Part shown: piece by piece, positions 12,066 to 21,899 of the stretch | How the letters are laid out: each line of letters opens with the position of its first letter | Numbering within the stretch: the stretch's first letter is position 1 | NCBI GenBank assembly: GCA_027492545.1 | Contig: JAPUEL010000086.1 | Span: forward strand, 1 to 39,512 | Source of the DNA: Propionibacteriaceae bacterium | GTDB taxonomy: Bacteria > Actinomycetota > Actinomycetes > Propionibacteriales > Propionibacteriaceae | DNA: 39,512 nucleotides | Direction of reading: 5' to 3' | The notes under the pieces: model-generated | The model's input: only the letters and a program-made list of their open reading frames with translations | Told to the model about the DNA's origin: nothing | Databases searched by the model: none | Position numbers and translations under genes: made by a program

Positions 12066-13136
12066 TCAGCCCTGGTCGCTCAGCTCGAACCAGCCGGACG
12101 CCGCGATCGGCGCGTATCCCAGGCGTCGGTTGATGTCGAGCATGTAGGAGTTCTCGGATGCGTTGCCGGTGATCAGCCTGTGGGCCTCCGGCCAGACGGA
12201 GCGGACCCTCGCGTGGCTGTGCGTCTTGGCGTACCAGCCGAGCCCACGGCCCCGATGCGCTTTGACGACAAGCGTCTCCCACTGGTCCACCACCGGGCGC
12301 CCCTGCTCCCGGATCAGCCTGGTGAAGGCGACGAGGCGGCCGCTCGGGACGTGGCGCACCGCGGTGTAGAAGGACTCACACCCTCCGCGGGTGAGTGCCT
12401 CGTCGGCGCTGGCCACGCGCTCCTCGTCCACGACCTCGGCCTCGATCGCCGCCTCGCCCTTCGGGATGTCCGTGCTCATCGCCACCATCAGGTCCGCGAT
12501 GTCGCTGCGCCACTCCGGTGGAGTGGAACCCACCCATTGCACCAGGTCGTAGACCTCGGACGTGGCGGAGCGAGCCTCGGCGGCCTCGGAATCGAGCAGC
12601 GACTGGCTGGGTAGCGTCAGACCCGAGATCGTCTCGACCTGCACGAGCCTGAATCCCCGCCCCAGCAGGAATGCGGCGCCCGCGGAGTCGGGGTCGATCG
12701 AGCCGTCCCCCTCGGCGGCGGACAGGGTCCTGGACCCCGACGGCGTGGCCGGCTCCCAGGTCCAGGCCTGGAAGGTGGTTCGCCCGTCGGCACGCGCCTC
12801 CTCCAGCACCCGCTCGAGGAGCGCCGAGGCGATCCCGCGGCGGCGATGGGTCGCGGCCACCACGATGCTGACGAACGCCAGGTGCCGGTTGTCGAGCTGG
12901 GGCAGTTCCATGAACGCGACCGCGACCGGGTCCGCCGCGTCATGGGCGACGAACGGCACATGGGTGGAGTACTCGGGGCGGGTGCCCTCGGCCCATCGGC
13001 GCAGAGCGGAGTGGCTCAGATCGTCGTTGCCGAAGAGGCCCCGGACCACGTCGGTCCAGAGCCTCTCGTCGAGGTCGAAGACCCAGAAGTCCGCGTCGTG
13101 TGGGCCCTCTGGGTAGTCGAGGCGGGTGATGTTCAC
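12066..13136 (-). CDS. GNAT family N-acetyltransferase, two tandem domains
   Basis: 356 residues with two GNAT folds. The acetyl-CoA loop of the first is THRRRGIASALLE (96-108); the second has HRGRGLGWYA (294-303). This tandem layout is shared with mycothiol synthase (MshD) and several uncharacterised actinobacterial acetyltransferases. I do not call it MshD because the sequence around the loops does not clearly match that family. It starts at GTG 13136, 6 nt after a TAGGCT -10 box, so it is probably leaderless. It is the first gene of a GNAT-TetR-MFS operon, which suggests detoxification or resistance, but no substrate can be named. Confidence 0.85.
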   Translation of the reverse strand: MNITRLDYPEGPHDADFWVFDLDERLWTDVVRGLFGNDDLSHSALRRWAEGTRPEYSTHVPFVAHDAADPVAVAFMELPQLDNRHLAFVSIVVAATHRRRGIASALLERVLEEARADGRTTFQAWTWEPATPSGSRTLSAAEGDGSIDPDSAGAAFLLGRGFRLVQVETISGLTLPSQSLLDSEAAEARSATSEVYDLVQWVGSTPPEWRSDIADLMVAMSTDIPKGEAAIEAEVVDEERVASADEALTRGGCESFYTAVRHVPSGRLVAFTRLIREQGRPVVDQWETLVVKAHRGRGLGWYAKTHSHARVRSVWPEAHRLITGNASENSYMLDINRRLGYAPIAASGWFELSDQG

Positions 13137-13148
13137 CCCCGCAGCCTA
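13137..13148 (-). promoter_or_regulatory. -10 box for the leaderless GNAT-TetR-MFS operon
   Basis: TAGGCT at 13148-13143 on the minus strand is 6 nt upstream of the GTG at 13136. No Shine-Dalgarno is present. Confidence 0.5.
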
Positions 13149-13188
13149 CTCGGCCGACCAGCGGCCACCTACGGCATCAACGCCGTGG

Positions 13189-15678
13189 TCAGGCCCTCTG
13201 CACTGCTCCGAAGCGCTCGACAGCTTCGGCGACGGCGGCCTGCCGCGCGCCCGCTGCCTCGGCGTCGGTGAGCGTGCGCTCACCACGGAACCTGAGCGCG
13301 AAGGCCAGCGACTTCTTCCCCTCGCCCACCTGATCCCCGGTGTAGACGTCGAACAGGGAGATCGACTCCAGCAACCCGCCGGCACCGGCCGCCAGCGCGG
13401 CTTCGACCTCGGCCGCCGGTACGTCGCGGTCCACGATCAGCGCCACATCCTCCTTGGCGAGGGGGAACGACGACAGTGAACTGATGCTTCCCCCGGCGAC
13501 CGCCTGGGACAGCAGGAGATCAAGATTGAACTCCACCGCGGACACACGATCAGGCAGGCGCAGGGACGCGACCACAGCGGGGTGGACCTCGCCCGCGTAC
13601 CCGAGGACGATGCCGTTGACCGACAGCTCGGCACACCGCCCCGGATGCCACGGGGCCATCTCGACGTTGCGCCTCGAGAGCCGAACCCCCACCGCCGACG
13701 CCGCCGCCTCGGCCAAGGCGACGACATGGGTCCAGTCAGCCGTGACGGCGGGGCCTGCCCAGCCTGCGGGGCGCCAGTTACCCGCGACCACGGCCGCGAC
13801 AGTGTGGGGTTGGGCAGGGATCGACGCGTCGATCGCCGCCACCTCCTCATCGGAGGGGCGATGGGCGACGCCCGGGCGGGGAGCCGCGGCCTCTCCCCCG
13901 TCGAAGAACGCCTTGCCCTGTTCGACCAGGGCCAGGTCCGTGAGGCTGCGCGAGGTGTTGCGCGCGACCGCGGCGAACAGCCCCGGGAGCAGCGTGGTGC
14001 GGAGGAAGGGGTGGGTCTCCGACAACGGGTTCGCCAGACGGATCAGCTTCCGACGGGGGTCGTCCACGTCGACCCGCAACTGGTCCAGCTCCTCCGACGA
14101 GGCGAACGGCAGCGACATCACCTCGGTGAAGCCGAGCGCGGCCACTGCGCGGAGCGCGGCCCGCCTGTCGCGGACACGCGGGGACAGGCCGCGGTTCACG
14201 GGCGGAACCGGGACTTTCAGCCCGATGCGGTCGTAGCCGATGTGTCGGCCGACCTCCTCGACCACGTCGTAGGGGTCGACGAGGTCCCCGCGCCAGCTCG
14301 GCACCTCGATGGTGAGCGAGTCGCCCAGCGCGGTCACCGTCGCCCCGGCGGCGGTCAGCAGCTTGACGCTCTCGTCCTGATCGACGCGGGTGCCCAGCAC
14401 GGTGGGGATGAGCCCCGCACGCAGTGAGACCTTGTGCGGGACCGGCGCCGATCCGACGACGGTCTCGGCCGTCACGGCCCCTCCGCCGTGGGTTGTGAGG
14501 AGTCGCGCCGCGCGGCGGGCGGCCGCGTAGGGCAGCTGCGGGTCGACGCCCCGTTCGAACCGCTTTGACGCCTCCGAGGGGAGTCCGTGCCTGCGGAAGG
14601 TCCGCGACACAGACGCGGGATCGAAGTGGGCCGCCTCGAGAATGATCCGGACGGTGCTCGCGGACACCTCGGTCGTCTCGCCACCCATGACGCCGGCCAG
14701 CCCGATCGGTCCGCTGTCGTCCGTGATGAGCAGATCATCGGTGTTCAGCTCACGGTCCTGCCCGTCGAGCGTCCGGAGACGCTCGCCCGCGCGCGCCGCC
14801 CGTACCCGGATGGGGCCCTGCAGGGTGTCCGCGTCGTAGGCGTGGAGCGGTTGCCCGGATTCCAGCATCACGTAGTTGGTCACGTCTACGGCCAACGAGA
14901 TGGACCTGACTCCCGCAGCCCGAAGCCTGTCGGCCATCCAGGGCGGGGTGGGTGCGGCGGGATCGAGCCCGTCGATGGTGAGCGCCACGAAGGCCGAGCA
15001 GCGCGGGTCCTCCAACTCGACGGGATGGCCCCCGTCCGTGACGGCGGGAAGGTGGTGACGATAGGGATCCTCGAACGAGACGGCGTTGGCGATGGCCGCC
15101 TCCCTGGCGAGGCCCCGCATCGACAGGCAGTAGCTCAGGTCCGGGGTGATTTCGAGGTCGAGCACGTGGTCTGCCGTCCACAGGAGCTCCACCGCGGAAT
15201 CGCCCGGCTGACCCGCGCCGGGCGCAAGGACGATGATGCCGTCGTGGTCTTCCCCCAGCCCAAGTTCGAGCTGCGAGCAGATCATGCCGTCGGAGACGTG
15301 GCCGTAGGTCTTCCTCGCCGCGATGTGGAAGTCCCCGGGGAGGACGGTCCCGGGCAGGGCCACGACCACGAGGTCTCCCTCGGCGAAGTTGTGCGCGCCG
15401 CAGACGATGCCGCGGCTGGCGGAGAACTCGTCCGTGGCCGCGTCGTTGTGGGAGCCGACGTCCACGCGGCAGTACCGGATGGTCTTGCCGTTCTTCTGCG
15501 GCTCGTCGACCGACGTCAGCACCCGCCCGACGGTCAGCGGTCCGGTGACGGGCGACTCAGTGGATTCGATGTGCTCGACGGTCAGGCCGACGGCGGTGAG
15601 CTGATCCGCCAGCTGCGCGGTGGTCACTGATGCCGGGAGCGTGACCAGGTCACGCACCCAGGAGACGGGGGCCTTCAT
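13189..15678 (-). CDS. pheT: Phenylalanyl-tRNA synthetase beta subunit
   Basis: Beta chain of the alpha2-beta2 enzyme that charges tRNA-Phe. The true start is ATG 15678 ([16 protein letters not shown]), overlapping the pheS stop by 4 bp; the frame open further upstream is inside pheS. It has 829 residues, the normal size. Domains in order: N-terminal region, tRNA-binding EMAP-like domain with [17 protein letters not shown]3/B4 editing region, B5 domain, catalytic-like core, and a C-terminal ferredoxin-fold anticodon-binding domain ending [12 protein letters not shown]. It is the last gene of the infC to pheT run. Confidence 0.96.
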   Translation of the reverse strand: MKAPVSWVRDLVTLPASVTTAQLADQLTAVGLTVEHIESTESPVTGPLTVGRVLTSVDEPQKNGKTIRYCRVDVGSHNDAATDEFSASRGIVCGAHNFAEGDLVVVALPGTVLPGDFHIAARKTYGHVSDGMICSQLELGLGEDHDGIIVLAPGAGQPGDSAVELLWTADHVLDLEITPDLSYCLSMRGLAREAAIANAVSFEDPYRHHLPAVTDGGHPVELEDPRCSAFVALTIDGLDPAAPTPPWMADRLRAAGVRSISLAVDVTNYVMLESGQPLHAYDADTLQGPIRVRAARAGERLRTLDGQDRELNTDDLLITDDSGPIGLAGVMGGETTEVSASTVRIILEAAHFDPASVSRTFRRHGLPSEASKRFERGVDPQLPYAAARRAARLLTTHGGGAVTAETVVGSAPVPHKVSLRAGLIPTVLGTRVDQDESVKLLTAAGATVTALGDSLTIEVPSWRGDLVDPYDVVEEVGRHIGYDRIGLKVPVPPVNRGLSPRVRDRRAALRAVAALGFTEVMSLPFASSEELDQLRVDVDDPRRKLIRLANPLSETHPFLRTTLLPGLFAAVARNTSRSLTDLALVEQGKAFFDGGEAAAPRPGVAHRPSDEEVAAIDASIPAQPHTVAAVVAGNWRPAGWAGPAVTADWTHVVALAEAAASAVGVRLSRRNVEMAPWHPGRCAELSVNGIVLGYAGEVHPAVVASLRLPDRVSAVEFNLDLLLSQAVAGGSISSLSSFPLAKEDVALIVDRDVPAAEVEAALAAGAGGLLESISLFDVYTGDQVGEGKKSLAFALRFRGERTLTDAEAAGARQAAVAEAVERFGAVQRA

Positions 15679-16784
15679 CGGGCTCCTCCCAGGATGGAAC
15701 GGCTGAAGCGGATGTCTCCCTCGACGAAGTCGCGGAGGTCTGGGGCGCCGGTGCGGAACATGACGGTGCGGTCCACACCCATCCCGAACGCGAACCCGGA
15801 GTACACGTCCGTGTCGATGCCGCAGGCCGCAAGGACCCTGGGGTTCACCACGCCGCAGCCGCCCCACTCGATCCATCCCTCCGACCGGCAGGTGCGGCAG
15901 GGACGATCGGGGTTGCCGACGGACTCGCCGTGGCAGACGAAGCACTGGAGGTCCACCTCGGCGCTCGGCTCGGTGAACGGGAAGTAGTGGGGCCTCATCC
16001 GGGTCTGGACGTCACCGAACATCGCGCGCGCCAGGTGGTCGAGCGTGCCGCGCAGGTGCGCCATCGAGATGCCCTTGTCGACGACGAGGCCCTCGAGCTG
16101 GTGGAACACCGGCAGATGGGTGGCGTCGTACTCGTCGGCGCGGAAGACCTTGCCGGGGCTGATCACGTAGAGCGGCACGCCTCGTTCGAGCAGTGCACGG
16201 ACCTGGACCGGCGACGTCTGGGTGCGCAGCAGCTTGCCGGCGGAGGGGGGGTCGACCCACAGGGTGTCTTGGAGCGCCCGCGCGGGATGATCCGGGGCGA
16301 GGTTCAGTGCGTCGAAGTTGTACCACTCCGCCTCGAGCTCCGGGCCGTCAGCGACTTCCCATCCCATGCCGACGAACACATCGATCATCTCGTCGATCAG
16401 GGTGGTGACCGGGTGCTGGGCGCCCCGCGGCGACAACTCGACGGGAAGGCTCATGTCCACCCGCTCGGCCACCAGGGCTGCCTCGAGCTCCGCGGCCGCC
16501 AGCGCCTCTTGCCGCTCGGCCACCGCCCTCGCGACGATCCCCCGCGCCTGACCCACCCGTTGCCCGGCCTCTTTACGGGCGTGCGGCGGCAGGGCGCCGA
16601 TCTCGCGGTTGGCCAGCGCCAGCGGGGAGGTGTCGCCCGCGTGGTCGAGGCGGGCCTGCTTCAGTTCGGCGGTGGTGGAGGCGCCGGCCACGGCCGCGAG
16701 CGCGGCCTCGACGGACGCGGCGATGGCGGCGGGATCGAGCGCCGCCACCTGCTTCGGATCAAAGTTGTCATTGGGCCCGGACAT
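15675..16784 (-). CDS. pheS: Phenylalanyl-tRNA synthetase alpha subunit
   Basis: Catalytic alpha chain of PheRS, class II. The start is ATG 16784 ([12 protein letters not shown]), preceded by AAGGAGGA; 369 residues. The N-terminal helical arm is followed by the catalytic core, with [18 protein letters not shown] (motif 1 region), [12 protein letters not shown] (motif 2 side) and the class II motif 3 [15 protein letters not shown] near the end. It overlaps the rlmB-type gene by 17 bp and pheT by 4 bp, indicating tight co-translation. Confidence 0.96.
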   Translation of the reverse strand: MSGPNDNFDPKQVAALDPAAIAASVEAALAAVAGASTTAELKQARLDHAGDTSPLALANREIGALPPHARKEAGQRVGQARGIVARAVAERQEALAAAELEAALVAERVDMSLPVELSPRGAQHPVTTLIDEMIDVFVGMGWEVADGPELEAEWYNFDALNLAPDHPARALQDTLWVDPPSAGKLLRTQTSPVQVRALLERGVPLYVISPGKVFRADEYDATHLPVFHQLEGLVVDKGISMAHLRGTLDHLARAMFGDVQTRMRPHYFPFTEPSAEVDLQCFVCHGESVGNPDRPCRTCRSEGWIEWGGCGVVNPRVLAACGIDTDVYSGFAFGMGVDRTVMFRTGAPDLRDFVEGDIRFSRSILGGAR

Positions 16785-17598
16785 GGTCGGGTCCTCCTTC
16801 ACCGGTTCGACGTTGCGCTGACGCGGTGGCGTAGAGGCACACCGCTGCCGCGCTGGAGAGGTTGAGGCTCTCCGCCTGCCCCCACATTGGCACGGCGACC
16901 ACCTCGTCCGCCAGCCGGGCATCCTCTTCTGGCAGTCCCCATGCCTCGTTGCCCATGATCCAGGCCACCGGGCCGCCGAGCTCACCAGCGGCGGCCTTGA
17001 GGTCCAGAGGGTCACCCTCGCCGTCGGCCGCGAGCACCTTCATCCCGAGCACCTTGACCCGGTCCACGGCCTCGGTGAGCGGTACCCCGGTGATGATGGG
17101 CATGTGGAAAAGGCTGCCCACCGTCGAGCGGACGGTCTTGGGGTTGTAGATCTCGACGCTGCCGGCGGTCAGGATGACCGCGTCCGCGCCGAACGCGTCG
17201 GCGCATCGGATCACCGTGCCCGCATTACCGGGATCCCTGACCTGCGCGCAGATCACCACGAGGCGGGCGCCCTCGAGCGCGTCCCATCCGAAGTCCAGCT
17301 GCCGACACACGGCGACGATGCCCTGGGGGGTCACGGTGTCGCTGAGTTGGCGCATCTCATGCTCCGCGGCGCGCCAGACCGGCACCCGGAGCCCGCTCAG
17401 GAGGTCGGCGTGCCTGGCCGGGTCGTCGACGATGACCTCCTCGACGACTGTGCCGGCGGAGATCGCCTCGCGTACCGCCTGCCGACCCTCGACCAGGAAT
17501 TTGCCCGCCAACTCGCGGCCGCGGCGTTGGGTCAGACGACGAACCGAACGCAGCACAGCGGCGGGGAGGCCGGCGGCGGCGTTCGGTTCCATCGTCAC
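16768..17598 (-). CDS. SpoU/TrmH family rRNA or tRNA 2'-O-methyltransferase
   Basis: SAM-dependent ribose methyltransferase of the SPOUT class, 276 residues. An N-terminal substrate-binding domain (about 1-95, containing [12 protein letters not shown]) precedes the SpoU domain, with [31 protein letters not shown] and [21 protein letters not shown], the knot-forming SAM site. Members next to rplT-pheS are usually annotated as 23S rRNA methyltransferase, but the exact target is unproven. The start is GTG 17598, with an ATG two codons later. It lies 11 bp after rplT. Confidence 0.9.
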   Translation of the reverse strand: MTMEPNAAAGLPAAVLRSVRRLTQRRGRELAGKFLVEGRQAVREAISAGTVVEEVIVDDPARHADLLSGLRVPVWRAAEHEMRQLSDTVTPQGIVAVCRQLDFGWDALEGARLVVICAQVRDPGNAGTVIRCADAFGADAVILTAGSVEIYNPKTVRSTVGSLFHMPIITGVPLTEAVDRVKVLGMKVLAADGEGDPLDLKAAAGELGGPVAWIMGNEAWGLPEEDARLADEVVAVPMWGQAESLNLSSAAAVCLYATASAQRRTGEGGPDHVRAQ

Positions 17599-17609
17599 GG
17601 GGACGGCCT

Positions 17610-17975
17610 TCAGGCTGCGGCGGGCTGGTTGTCCTTGGCGACCGCGACCAGGGCGTTGAAGGTGGCGGTGTCGTTGACGGCGAGATCCGCGAGGATCTTG
17701 CGGTCGACCTCGACGCCGGCGTTCTTCAGACCGTTGATGAAGCGGTTGTAGGTCATTCCCTCGGCGCGGACCGCGGCGTTGATCCGCTGGATCCAGAGGC
17801 TGCGGAAATCGCCCTTCTTGGCACGACGGTCGCGGTAGGCGTAGGTGGCCGAGTGCAGCAGCTGCTCCTTGGCCTTGCGGTACAGGCGCGAGCGCTGGCC
17901 ACGGTAACCGGAGGCGAGCTCCAGGACTTCACGGCGCTTCTTGTGCGCATTCACAGAACGCTTCACGCGTGCCAT
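17610..17975 (-). CDS. rplT: Ribosomal protein L20
   Basis: 121-residue large-subunit protein that binds 23S rRNA early in assembly and, in several bacteria, represses its own operon. The sequence [19 protein letters not shown] and the [21 protein letters not shown] block are unmistakable. AAGGAGA stands upstream of the ATG. It follows rpmI after 81 bp. Confidence 0.98.
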   Translation of the reverse strand: MARVKRSVNAHKKRREVLELASGYRGQRSRLYRKAKEQLLHSATYAYRDRRAKKGDFRSLWIQRINAAVRAEGMTYNRFINGLKNAGVEVDRKILADLAVNDTATFNALVAVAKDNQPAAA

Positions 17976-18056
17976 GTGGGTTCTCCTTGAATGTGGTCGG
18001 CGGCGCCGACGGGTGGTCTGGGTGAGGATGGCGGTAGGCCGCCGGGGCGGTGAGGC

Positions 18057-18263
18057 TCAGCGGCCCTTGTGCTTGCCGAGCAGCTTGCGCATCTTCTTGG
18101 CGTCGGGCGCCGACACGGTCTCGGGGCTTCCGAGGCGCCGGGTGCGGGTGGACGACTTGTGCTCGTTCAGGTGGCCGAGGTTGGCCTGGCGACGCATGAG
18201 CTTTCCCGTGCCCGTGGTCTTGAACCGCTTCTTCGCGCCGGAGTGCGACTTCATCTTCGGCAT
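18057..18263 (-). CDS. rpmI: Ribosomal protein L35
   Basis: 68-residue basic large-subunit protein. The start [20 protein letters not shown] is the family signature. It lies 35 bp after infC and 81 bp before rplT in the conserved infC-rpmI-rplT order, where it is probably co-regulated with L20. Confidence 0.98.
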   Translation of the reverse strand: MPKMKSHSGAKKRFKTTGTGKLMRRQANLGHLNEHKSSTRTRRLGSPETVSAPDAKKMRKLLGKHKGR

Positions 18264-18298
18264 ATCAAATGCTCGCTTTCTTCTTGTGATCGACCTCG

Positions 18299-18988
18299 TC
18301 AGAGATCGATGTCTGGGTCCATGTTGTCTGCGGGTCCGCGCTTCTTCTTGGGCGCGGGCGCCGAGGTGGCGTGGGCGCGCAGCTCGGCCTCGGCCTGGCG
18401 CTCCTGCTCGGCCGCCTCGCGGCGCTCGGCCATGCGACGGTCGCGGTCCGCGGCCAGCTCGACCTTGGCTTCGGTCTTCTTCTTGGTGGGGCCGAGGACC
18501 ATGATCATGTTGCGGCCGTCCTGCTTCGGCGAGGACTCGACGTAGCCGAACTCGACCACGTCGCCGGCGAGGCGCTTGAGCAGTTCCATGCCCAGCTCGG
18601 GCCGCGACTGCTCGCGGCCGCGGAACATGATGGTGATCTTGACCTTGTCGCCGGCCTTCAGGAACCGGACGACGTGGCCCTTCTTGGTCTCGTAGTCGTG
18701 AGAGTCGATCTTGAGCCGGAGCTTCATCTCCTTGGTGCTCACGTTCGACTGGTTCCGCCGCGCGTCGCGCTCCTTCTGGGCCGCCTCGAACTTGAACTTG
18801 CCGTAGTCCATCAGCTTGGCAACGGGCGGCCGGGCCATCGGCGCCACTTCGACAAGATCCAGATCGTTCTCCGCCGCAAGACGCAAGGCGTCCTCGACGC
18901 GCACGATGCCTACCTGCTCGCCTTTGGGGCCGACGAGCCGGACTTCGGGTACTCGGATGCGATCATTGATCCGCGGTTCAGTGCTGAT
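18299..18988 (-). CDS. infC: Translation initiation factor IF-3, probable ATC start
   Basis: IF-3 binds the 30S subunit and checks start codon and initiator tRNA. I place the start at ATC 18988 ([20 protein letters not shown]): GGAGG on the minus strand at 18997-18993 is 4 nt before this codon, while the in-frame ATG at 19018 has no ribosome site and would add residues outside the family. Rare start codons are known for infC and allow IF-3 to limit its own translation. The product has 229 residues: N-domain (1-70), linker helix with [16 protein letters not shown]-domain with [16 protein letters not shown], and a charged tail of about 50 residues ending NMDPDIDL, longer than in E. coli. Confidence 0.93.
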   Translation of the reverse strand: MSTEPRINDRIRVPEVRLVGPKGEQVGIVRVEDALRLAAENDLDLVEVAPMARPPVAKLMDYGKFKFEAAQKERDARRNQSNVSTKEMKLRLKIDSHDYETKKGHVVRFLKAGDKVKITIMFRGREQSRPELGMELLKRLAGDVVEFGYVESSPKQDGRNMIMVLGPTKKKTEAKVELAADRDRRMAERREAAEQERQAEAELRAHATSAPAPKKKRGPADNMDPDIDL

Positions 18989-19090
18989 GGGTCCTCCAGT
19001 GTGAGATGTGTGTGTCATGCCGGCAACGAAAAGGGCCCCCGCGCATGCGGAGGCCACTGTAGCCGGGCAGGCGGAAAACCGTCCGCCTCA
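18989..19090 (-). promoter_or_regulatory. infC leader with terminator-like hairpins
   Basis: On the minus strand a 9-bp stem closes over a 4-nt loop at 19055-19034 (GGCCTCCGC / ATGC / GCGGGGGCC, one G-T pair) and is followed by CCTTTTCG, about 45 nt before the infC start. A second hairpin, GGCGGA...TCCGCC (19087-19070), lies upstream. This arrangement suits attenuation or L20/IF-3 feedback on the operon. A possible -10 (TACAGT at 19061-19056) overlaps the stem edge, so the transcription start is uncertain. Confidence 0.5.
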
Positions 19091-19215
19091 GGCGACCCGG
19101 CTGCCTGGGGCGGCACGGGTGGGAGTGACTCCACTTTGCGCGGCAGCACAAGGCTGCCGGTTAACTCGCAGGAGTCTACGCCGCCGCCGGAGCAATCACC
19201 AAAAACACCCCCGTG

Positions 19216-19707
19216 TCACTCGGCACGGACCCACGCGAAGGATCCGTCCTCAAGCTCCGTCAGCGCGTTTCCCTCGGCCATGAGTGCCACAGCGTCCTCG
19301 CCGACGACGAAGGGAACGGGCCCGGCGACGTCGAGGAGCAGGTGCGTGGCGCCCGCCGGCCCCACCGTCGCACACAGTTCGTCGAGCAGGCAGGGGACGG
19401 GGCGTGCGTCCGCCTGCCAGGCGCGCAGGGAGTCGTAGCCGGTGAAGGCCAGCAGATAGGTGCCCGACGCGTCGCTGAGCGTGACCGCTGCCATCTCGGC
19501 GTGCCTGTCCGGATCCGGGTGGCCCGTGTCGTCGCCGGTCGCGACCACGGGGAGCAGCAACCGGCTCGCACAGAGCGCGGCGAGCGCCCGGGCATACCCC
19601 TGCGGCTCGGCCGCCACTGCTATCGCGTTCCGCACGGCGGGGTCCGGGGCGCCGTCGTCGCCCACGAAGCGGGCGCTGGGCTGGGCGAGGGAGCGCGGTT
19701 CGGGCAT
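19216..19707 (-). CDS. SseB family protein
   Basis: 163 residues matching the SseB N-terminal domain type found near infC in many actinobacteria. Typical features are the acidic region with RLLLPVVATGD, AEMAAVTLSDASGTYLLAFTGYDSLRAW, and a C-terminal part LLLDVAGPVPFVVG. There is no signal peptide or membrane segment, so it is cytoplasmic. The function of this actinobacterial branch is unknown; SseB proper is a type III secretion chaperone name carried over from Salmonella and should not be read as a role here. The ATG lies 7 nt after a TAGGCT box, so it is probably leaderless. Confidence 0.8.
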   Translation of the reverse strand: MPEPRSLAQPSARFVGDDGAPDPAVRNAIAVAAEPQGYARALAALCASRLLLPVVATGDDTGHPDPDRHAEMAAVTLSDASGTYLLAFTGYDSLRAWQADARPVPCLLDELCATVGPAGATHLLLDVAGPVPFVVGEDAVALMAEGNALTELEDGSFAWVRAE

Positions 19708-19720
19708 GGGGGCGAGCCTA
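19708..19720 (-). promoter_or_regulatory. -10 box for the leaderless SseB-like gene
   Basis: TAGGCT (minus strand, 19720-19715) followed by 7 nt and ATG 19707. It lies in the divergent gap shared with the membrane protein gene that starts at 19764. Confidence 0.5.
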
Positions 19721-19763
19721 TCCGTCCGGGAGCCCGACGTGACGGTGTGCCAGACTGGGGGAC

Positions 19764-20222
19764 ATGCCTGTGACGCTGCTGATGACCATCGGATTGACCA
19801 TCGTGATCCTCGCCGTGGCCGCGGGGCTGACGGCGCGCTCGCACCGCGCGCGCCCCGCGGTGATGGGCGTGGGGCTGGCTCTCATTCCGGTGGGGCTGTA
19901 CCTCACCGGCGTCACCCAACTGGCCGCCGACGGCGTCCAGGCGCTGATCGACTGGCTCATGCGCACCCCGTGGACAACGACGACGAGCTGGGGCCTCGGC
20001 CTGTTCCTGGGAGGGATCCTGCTCATCGTGGTGGCGGCGTTCCTGCCGAAGAGCCGCAGTGTCGCGGTGCCCGCCACGCAGGCGCCCACCCCGTCGGCCT
20101 CGGGACGGCCGCAGGTGGCTCAGCCGGCAACCAGGCCGTCGCCCGCCAAGCCCGCGGCGAAGGGCGTGGACCCCGAGGACGCCGAGATCGAGGCGCTGCT
20201 GCGCAAGCGCGGCATCATGTGA
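19764..20222 (+). CDS. Small membrane protein, function unknown
   Basis: 152 residues with three predicted membrane segments (about 5-23, 31-52 and 73-95), a Pro/Ala-rich cytoplasmic linker, and a conserved-looking acidic tail DPEDAEIEALLRKRGIM. The tail pattern recurs in actinobacterial membrane proteins of unknown role. CAGACT 7 nt before the ATG could be a leaderless -10, although GGGGGA is also present as a ribosome site. It converges with the PH-domain gene with one base between stop codons. Confidence 0.75.
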   Translation: MPVTLLMTIGLTIVILAVAAGLTARSHRARPAVMGVGLALIPVGLYLTGVTQLAADGVQALIDWLMRTPWTTTTSWGLGLFLGGILLIVVAAFLPKSRSVAVPATQAPTPSASGRPQVAQPATRPSPAKPAAKGVDPEDAEIEALLRKRGIM

Positions 20223-20223
20223 C

Positions 20224-20748
20224 TCATTCCCCGGGTTCCTCGGGGCGTGTGACGCCGAGGTCCTCCAGGAGGCTCGGATCGACGTCGCGGCTCGTCGCCC
20301 CGTGGTCCACGAGCCAGCGACGCAGCTCCACCACCTTGCGCTGAGCGGCTTCGCCCTCCAGGAACTGGATGGCCAGCACAGGCCGACGGCGAAGTTCGGT
20401 CTCCCCCTTGATGAGGAGCGAGGACCAGGCGTCGCCGGGGCGAAGCCGGACCCCGGCCACCTCGTCGATGCGGTACCGGTGCAGGAACGGACCGTTGCGC
20501 ACCGTCACCCCGTCCTCGTTGGCCCAGAGCCGCGAGTACCCCAGCGACAGCATGATGGCCACCATCACGAGGACGAAGAAGAGCAGCGTCGCCGCCTGCG
20601 GCCACGTGACCCGGTCTCTCACGTCCTTGCCGAGGGCCCACCAGAAGAACAACGACGAGGCCATCAGGACGATCGACAGCACCACCCCGGTCATCAGCGC
20701 CGGGGGGCTGGTGTAGGAGAGCCGCTCGGACCGCGGCGCGGCGGTCAC
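20224..20748 (-). CDS. Membrane-anchored PH domain protein (low molecular weight antigen 6 type)
   Basis: 174 residues: a short N-terminus, two membrane segments (about 18-40 and 52-72), then a bacterial PH domain with RLWANEDGVTVRNGPFLHRYRIDEVAGVRLRPGDAWSS across about 73-112. Proteins of this type are common in actinobacteria and of unknown function. The start is GTG 20748, overlapping the hisG stop by 4 bp (GTGA), so it is translated with hisG and hisE although no histidine-related role is evident. Confidence 0.82.
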   Translation of the reverse strand: MTAAPRSERLSYTSPPALMTGVVLSIVLMASSLFFWWALGKDVRDRVTWPQAATLLFFVLVMVAIMLSLGYSRLWANEDGVTVRNGPFLHRYRIDEVAGVRLRPGDAWSSLLIKGETELRRRPVLAIQFLEGEAAQRKVVELRRWLVDHGATSRDVDPSLLEDLGVTRPEEPGE

Positions 20749-21605
20749 AGCCGGCAGGCCGCAAGCTCGGTGAGCAGAATGCCGCGAGCCCCGGCCTCAT
20801 AGAGGCGATCCATCAGCAGGTGGGCCCCCTCGCGGGGGACGAGCACCCGCACGGCGCACCAGCCGTCCTTGGCCAGCGCGGAGACCGTCGGCCCCTCGAC
20901 GCCCGGTGCGAGCGCCGTGGTGTCGGCCAGGTTCTCCTGCGCCACGTTGTAGTCCATCATCAGGTAGTTCTGGGCCACGAGCACGGAGTTCAGCCGCGTC
21001 TCGAGACCCGCCACACCAGGGGGCAGCGCGCCGTCGGTGCGGCGGATGAGGATGGCCTCGGAGGAGCAGATCGAGTCTCCGAACAGTTCGAGGCCGGCCC
21101 GCTTGAGCGTGGTGCCGGTGTCCACGACGTCGGCGACGACGTCGGCGACACCGAGCCGGATCGCCGACTCGACGGCGCCGTCGAGCTTGACCATTTCGGC
21201 CTGGATGCCCAGGTCGTCCAGGTACGTCTGGAGGAGGCCCGGGTAGGAGGTGGCCACCCGCTTGCCCGCGACATCCGCCACGGTCAGGTTCCTGCCGCCG
21301 GGAGCCGCGAACCGGAACCGCGAGCCACCGAAGCCGAGCGCCATCATCTCGGTGGCCGCGGCGCCCGAGTCCAGCAGCATGTCGCGGCCGGTGATGCCGA
21401 CGTCCAGGTGGCCGCGACCGATGTAGACCGCGATGTCGCGTGGGCGCAGGTAGTAGAACTCGACGCCGTGGTCCGCGTCGATCAGGGTGAGGTCCTTGGC
21501 GTCGGTGCGTTGGCGGTAGCCGGCGGCGCGCAGCATGGCGGCCGCCGGTTCGGCCAGGGCACCCTTGTTGGGGACGGCGATGCGCAGGAGGCGGTCAGTG
21601 CTCAC
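20745..21605 (-). CDS. hisG: ATP phosphoribosyltransferase
   Basis: First step of histidine synthesis: joins ATP and PRPP to phosphoribosyl-ATP. At 286 residues it is the long form with a C-terminal ACT-like regulatory domain, the type inhibited by histidine. Motifs include VPNKGALAEPA near the N-terminus, DVGITGRDMLLDSG, and the PRPP loop region VADVVDTGTTLKRAGLE. The start is GTG 21605, 14 bp after hisE. It is the second gene of a hisE-hisG-PH operon. Confidence 0.95.
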   Translation of the reverse strand: MSTDRLLRIAVPNKGALAEPAAAMLRAAGYRQRTDAKDLTLIDADHGVEFYYLRPRDIAVYIGRGHLDVGITGRDMLLDSGAAATEMMALGFGGSRFRFAAPGGRNLTVADVAGKRVATSYPGLLQTYLDDLGIQAEMVKLDGAVESAIRLGVADVVADVVDTGTTLKRAGLELFGDSICSSEAILIRRTDGALPPGVAGLETRLNSVLVAQNYLMMDYNVAQENLADTTALAPGVEGPTVSALAKDGWCAVRVLVPREGAHLLMDRLYEAGARGILLTELAACRL

Positions 21606-21619
21606 GAATAGTGCCTTCG

Positions 21620-21883
21620 TCAGAGGTAGCGGTAGATGTCTTCGAGGTCCAGATCGAGCGCCAGCATCATCACCTGAAGGTGGTAGAGCAGCTGGCTGAT
21701 CTCCTCGGCGGCCTGTTCCTTCGACTCGTACTCGGCGGCCATCCAGACCTCGGCTGCCTCCTCGACGATCTTCTTGCCGATCCCGTGCACACCGGCATCC
21801 AGCCGGGCGACGGTGCCGGAGCCCTCCGGACGGGTGCGGGCGGTCTCGGACAACTGCTCGAAGAGCTGGTCGAAGGACTTCAC
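21620..21883 (-). CDS. hisE: Phosphoribosyl-ATP diphosphatase
   Basis: Second histidine step: hydrolyses phosphoribosyl-ATP to phosphoribosyl-AMP. It has 87 residues, the family norm, as a stand-alone enzyme not fused to HisI. The metal-binding helix [15 protein letters not shown] and the second acidic helix [11 protein letters not shown] are clear. The start is GTG 21883, with TAGGCT 6 nt upstream and no Shine-Dalgarno, so it is leaderless and opens the operon with hisG. Confidence 0.96.
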   Translation of the reverse strand: MKSFDQLFEQLSETARTRPEGSGTVARLDAGVHGIGKKIVEEAAEVWMAAEYESKEQAAEEISQLLYHLQVMMLALDLDLEDIYRYL

Positions 21884-21895
21884 GCGCGCAGCCTA
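21884..21895 (-). promoter_or_regulatory. -10 box for the leaderless hisE operon
   Basis: TAGGCT on the minus strand at 21895-21890, 6 nt before the GTG start of hisE, in the 16-bp gap after mshC. Confidence 0.55.
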
Positions 21896-21899
21896 CCGT

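Noticed and set aside
12066..13136. Calling the two-domain acetyltransferase mycothiol synthase (mshD)
   Set aside because: The tandem GNAT layout matches, but the neighbours are a TetR regulator and an efflux pump and the motif surroundings do not clearly fit MshD.
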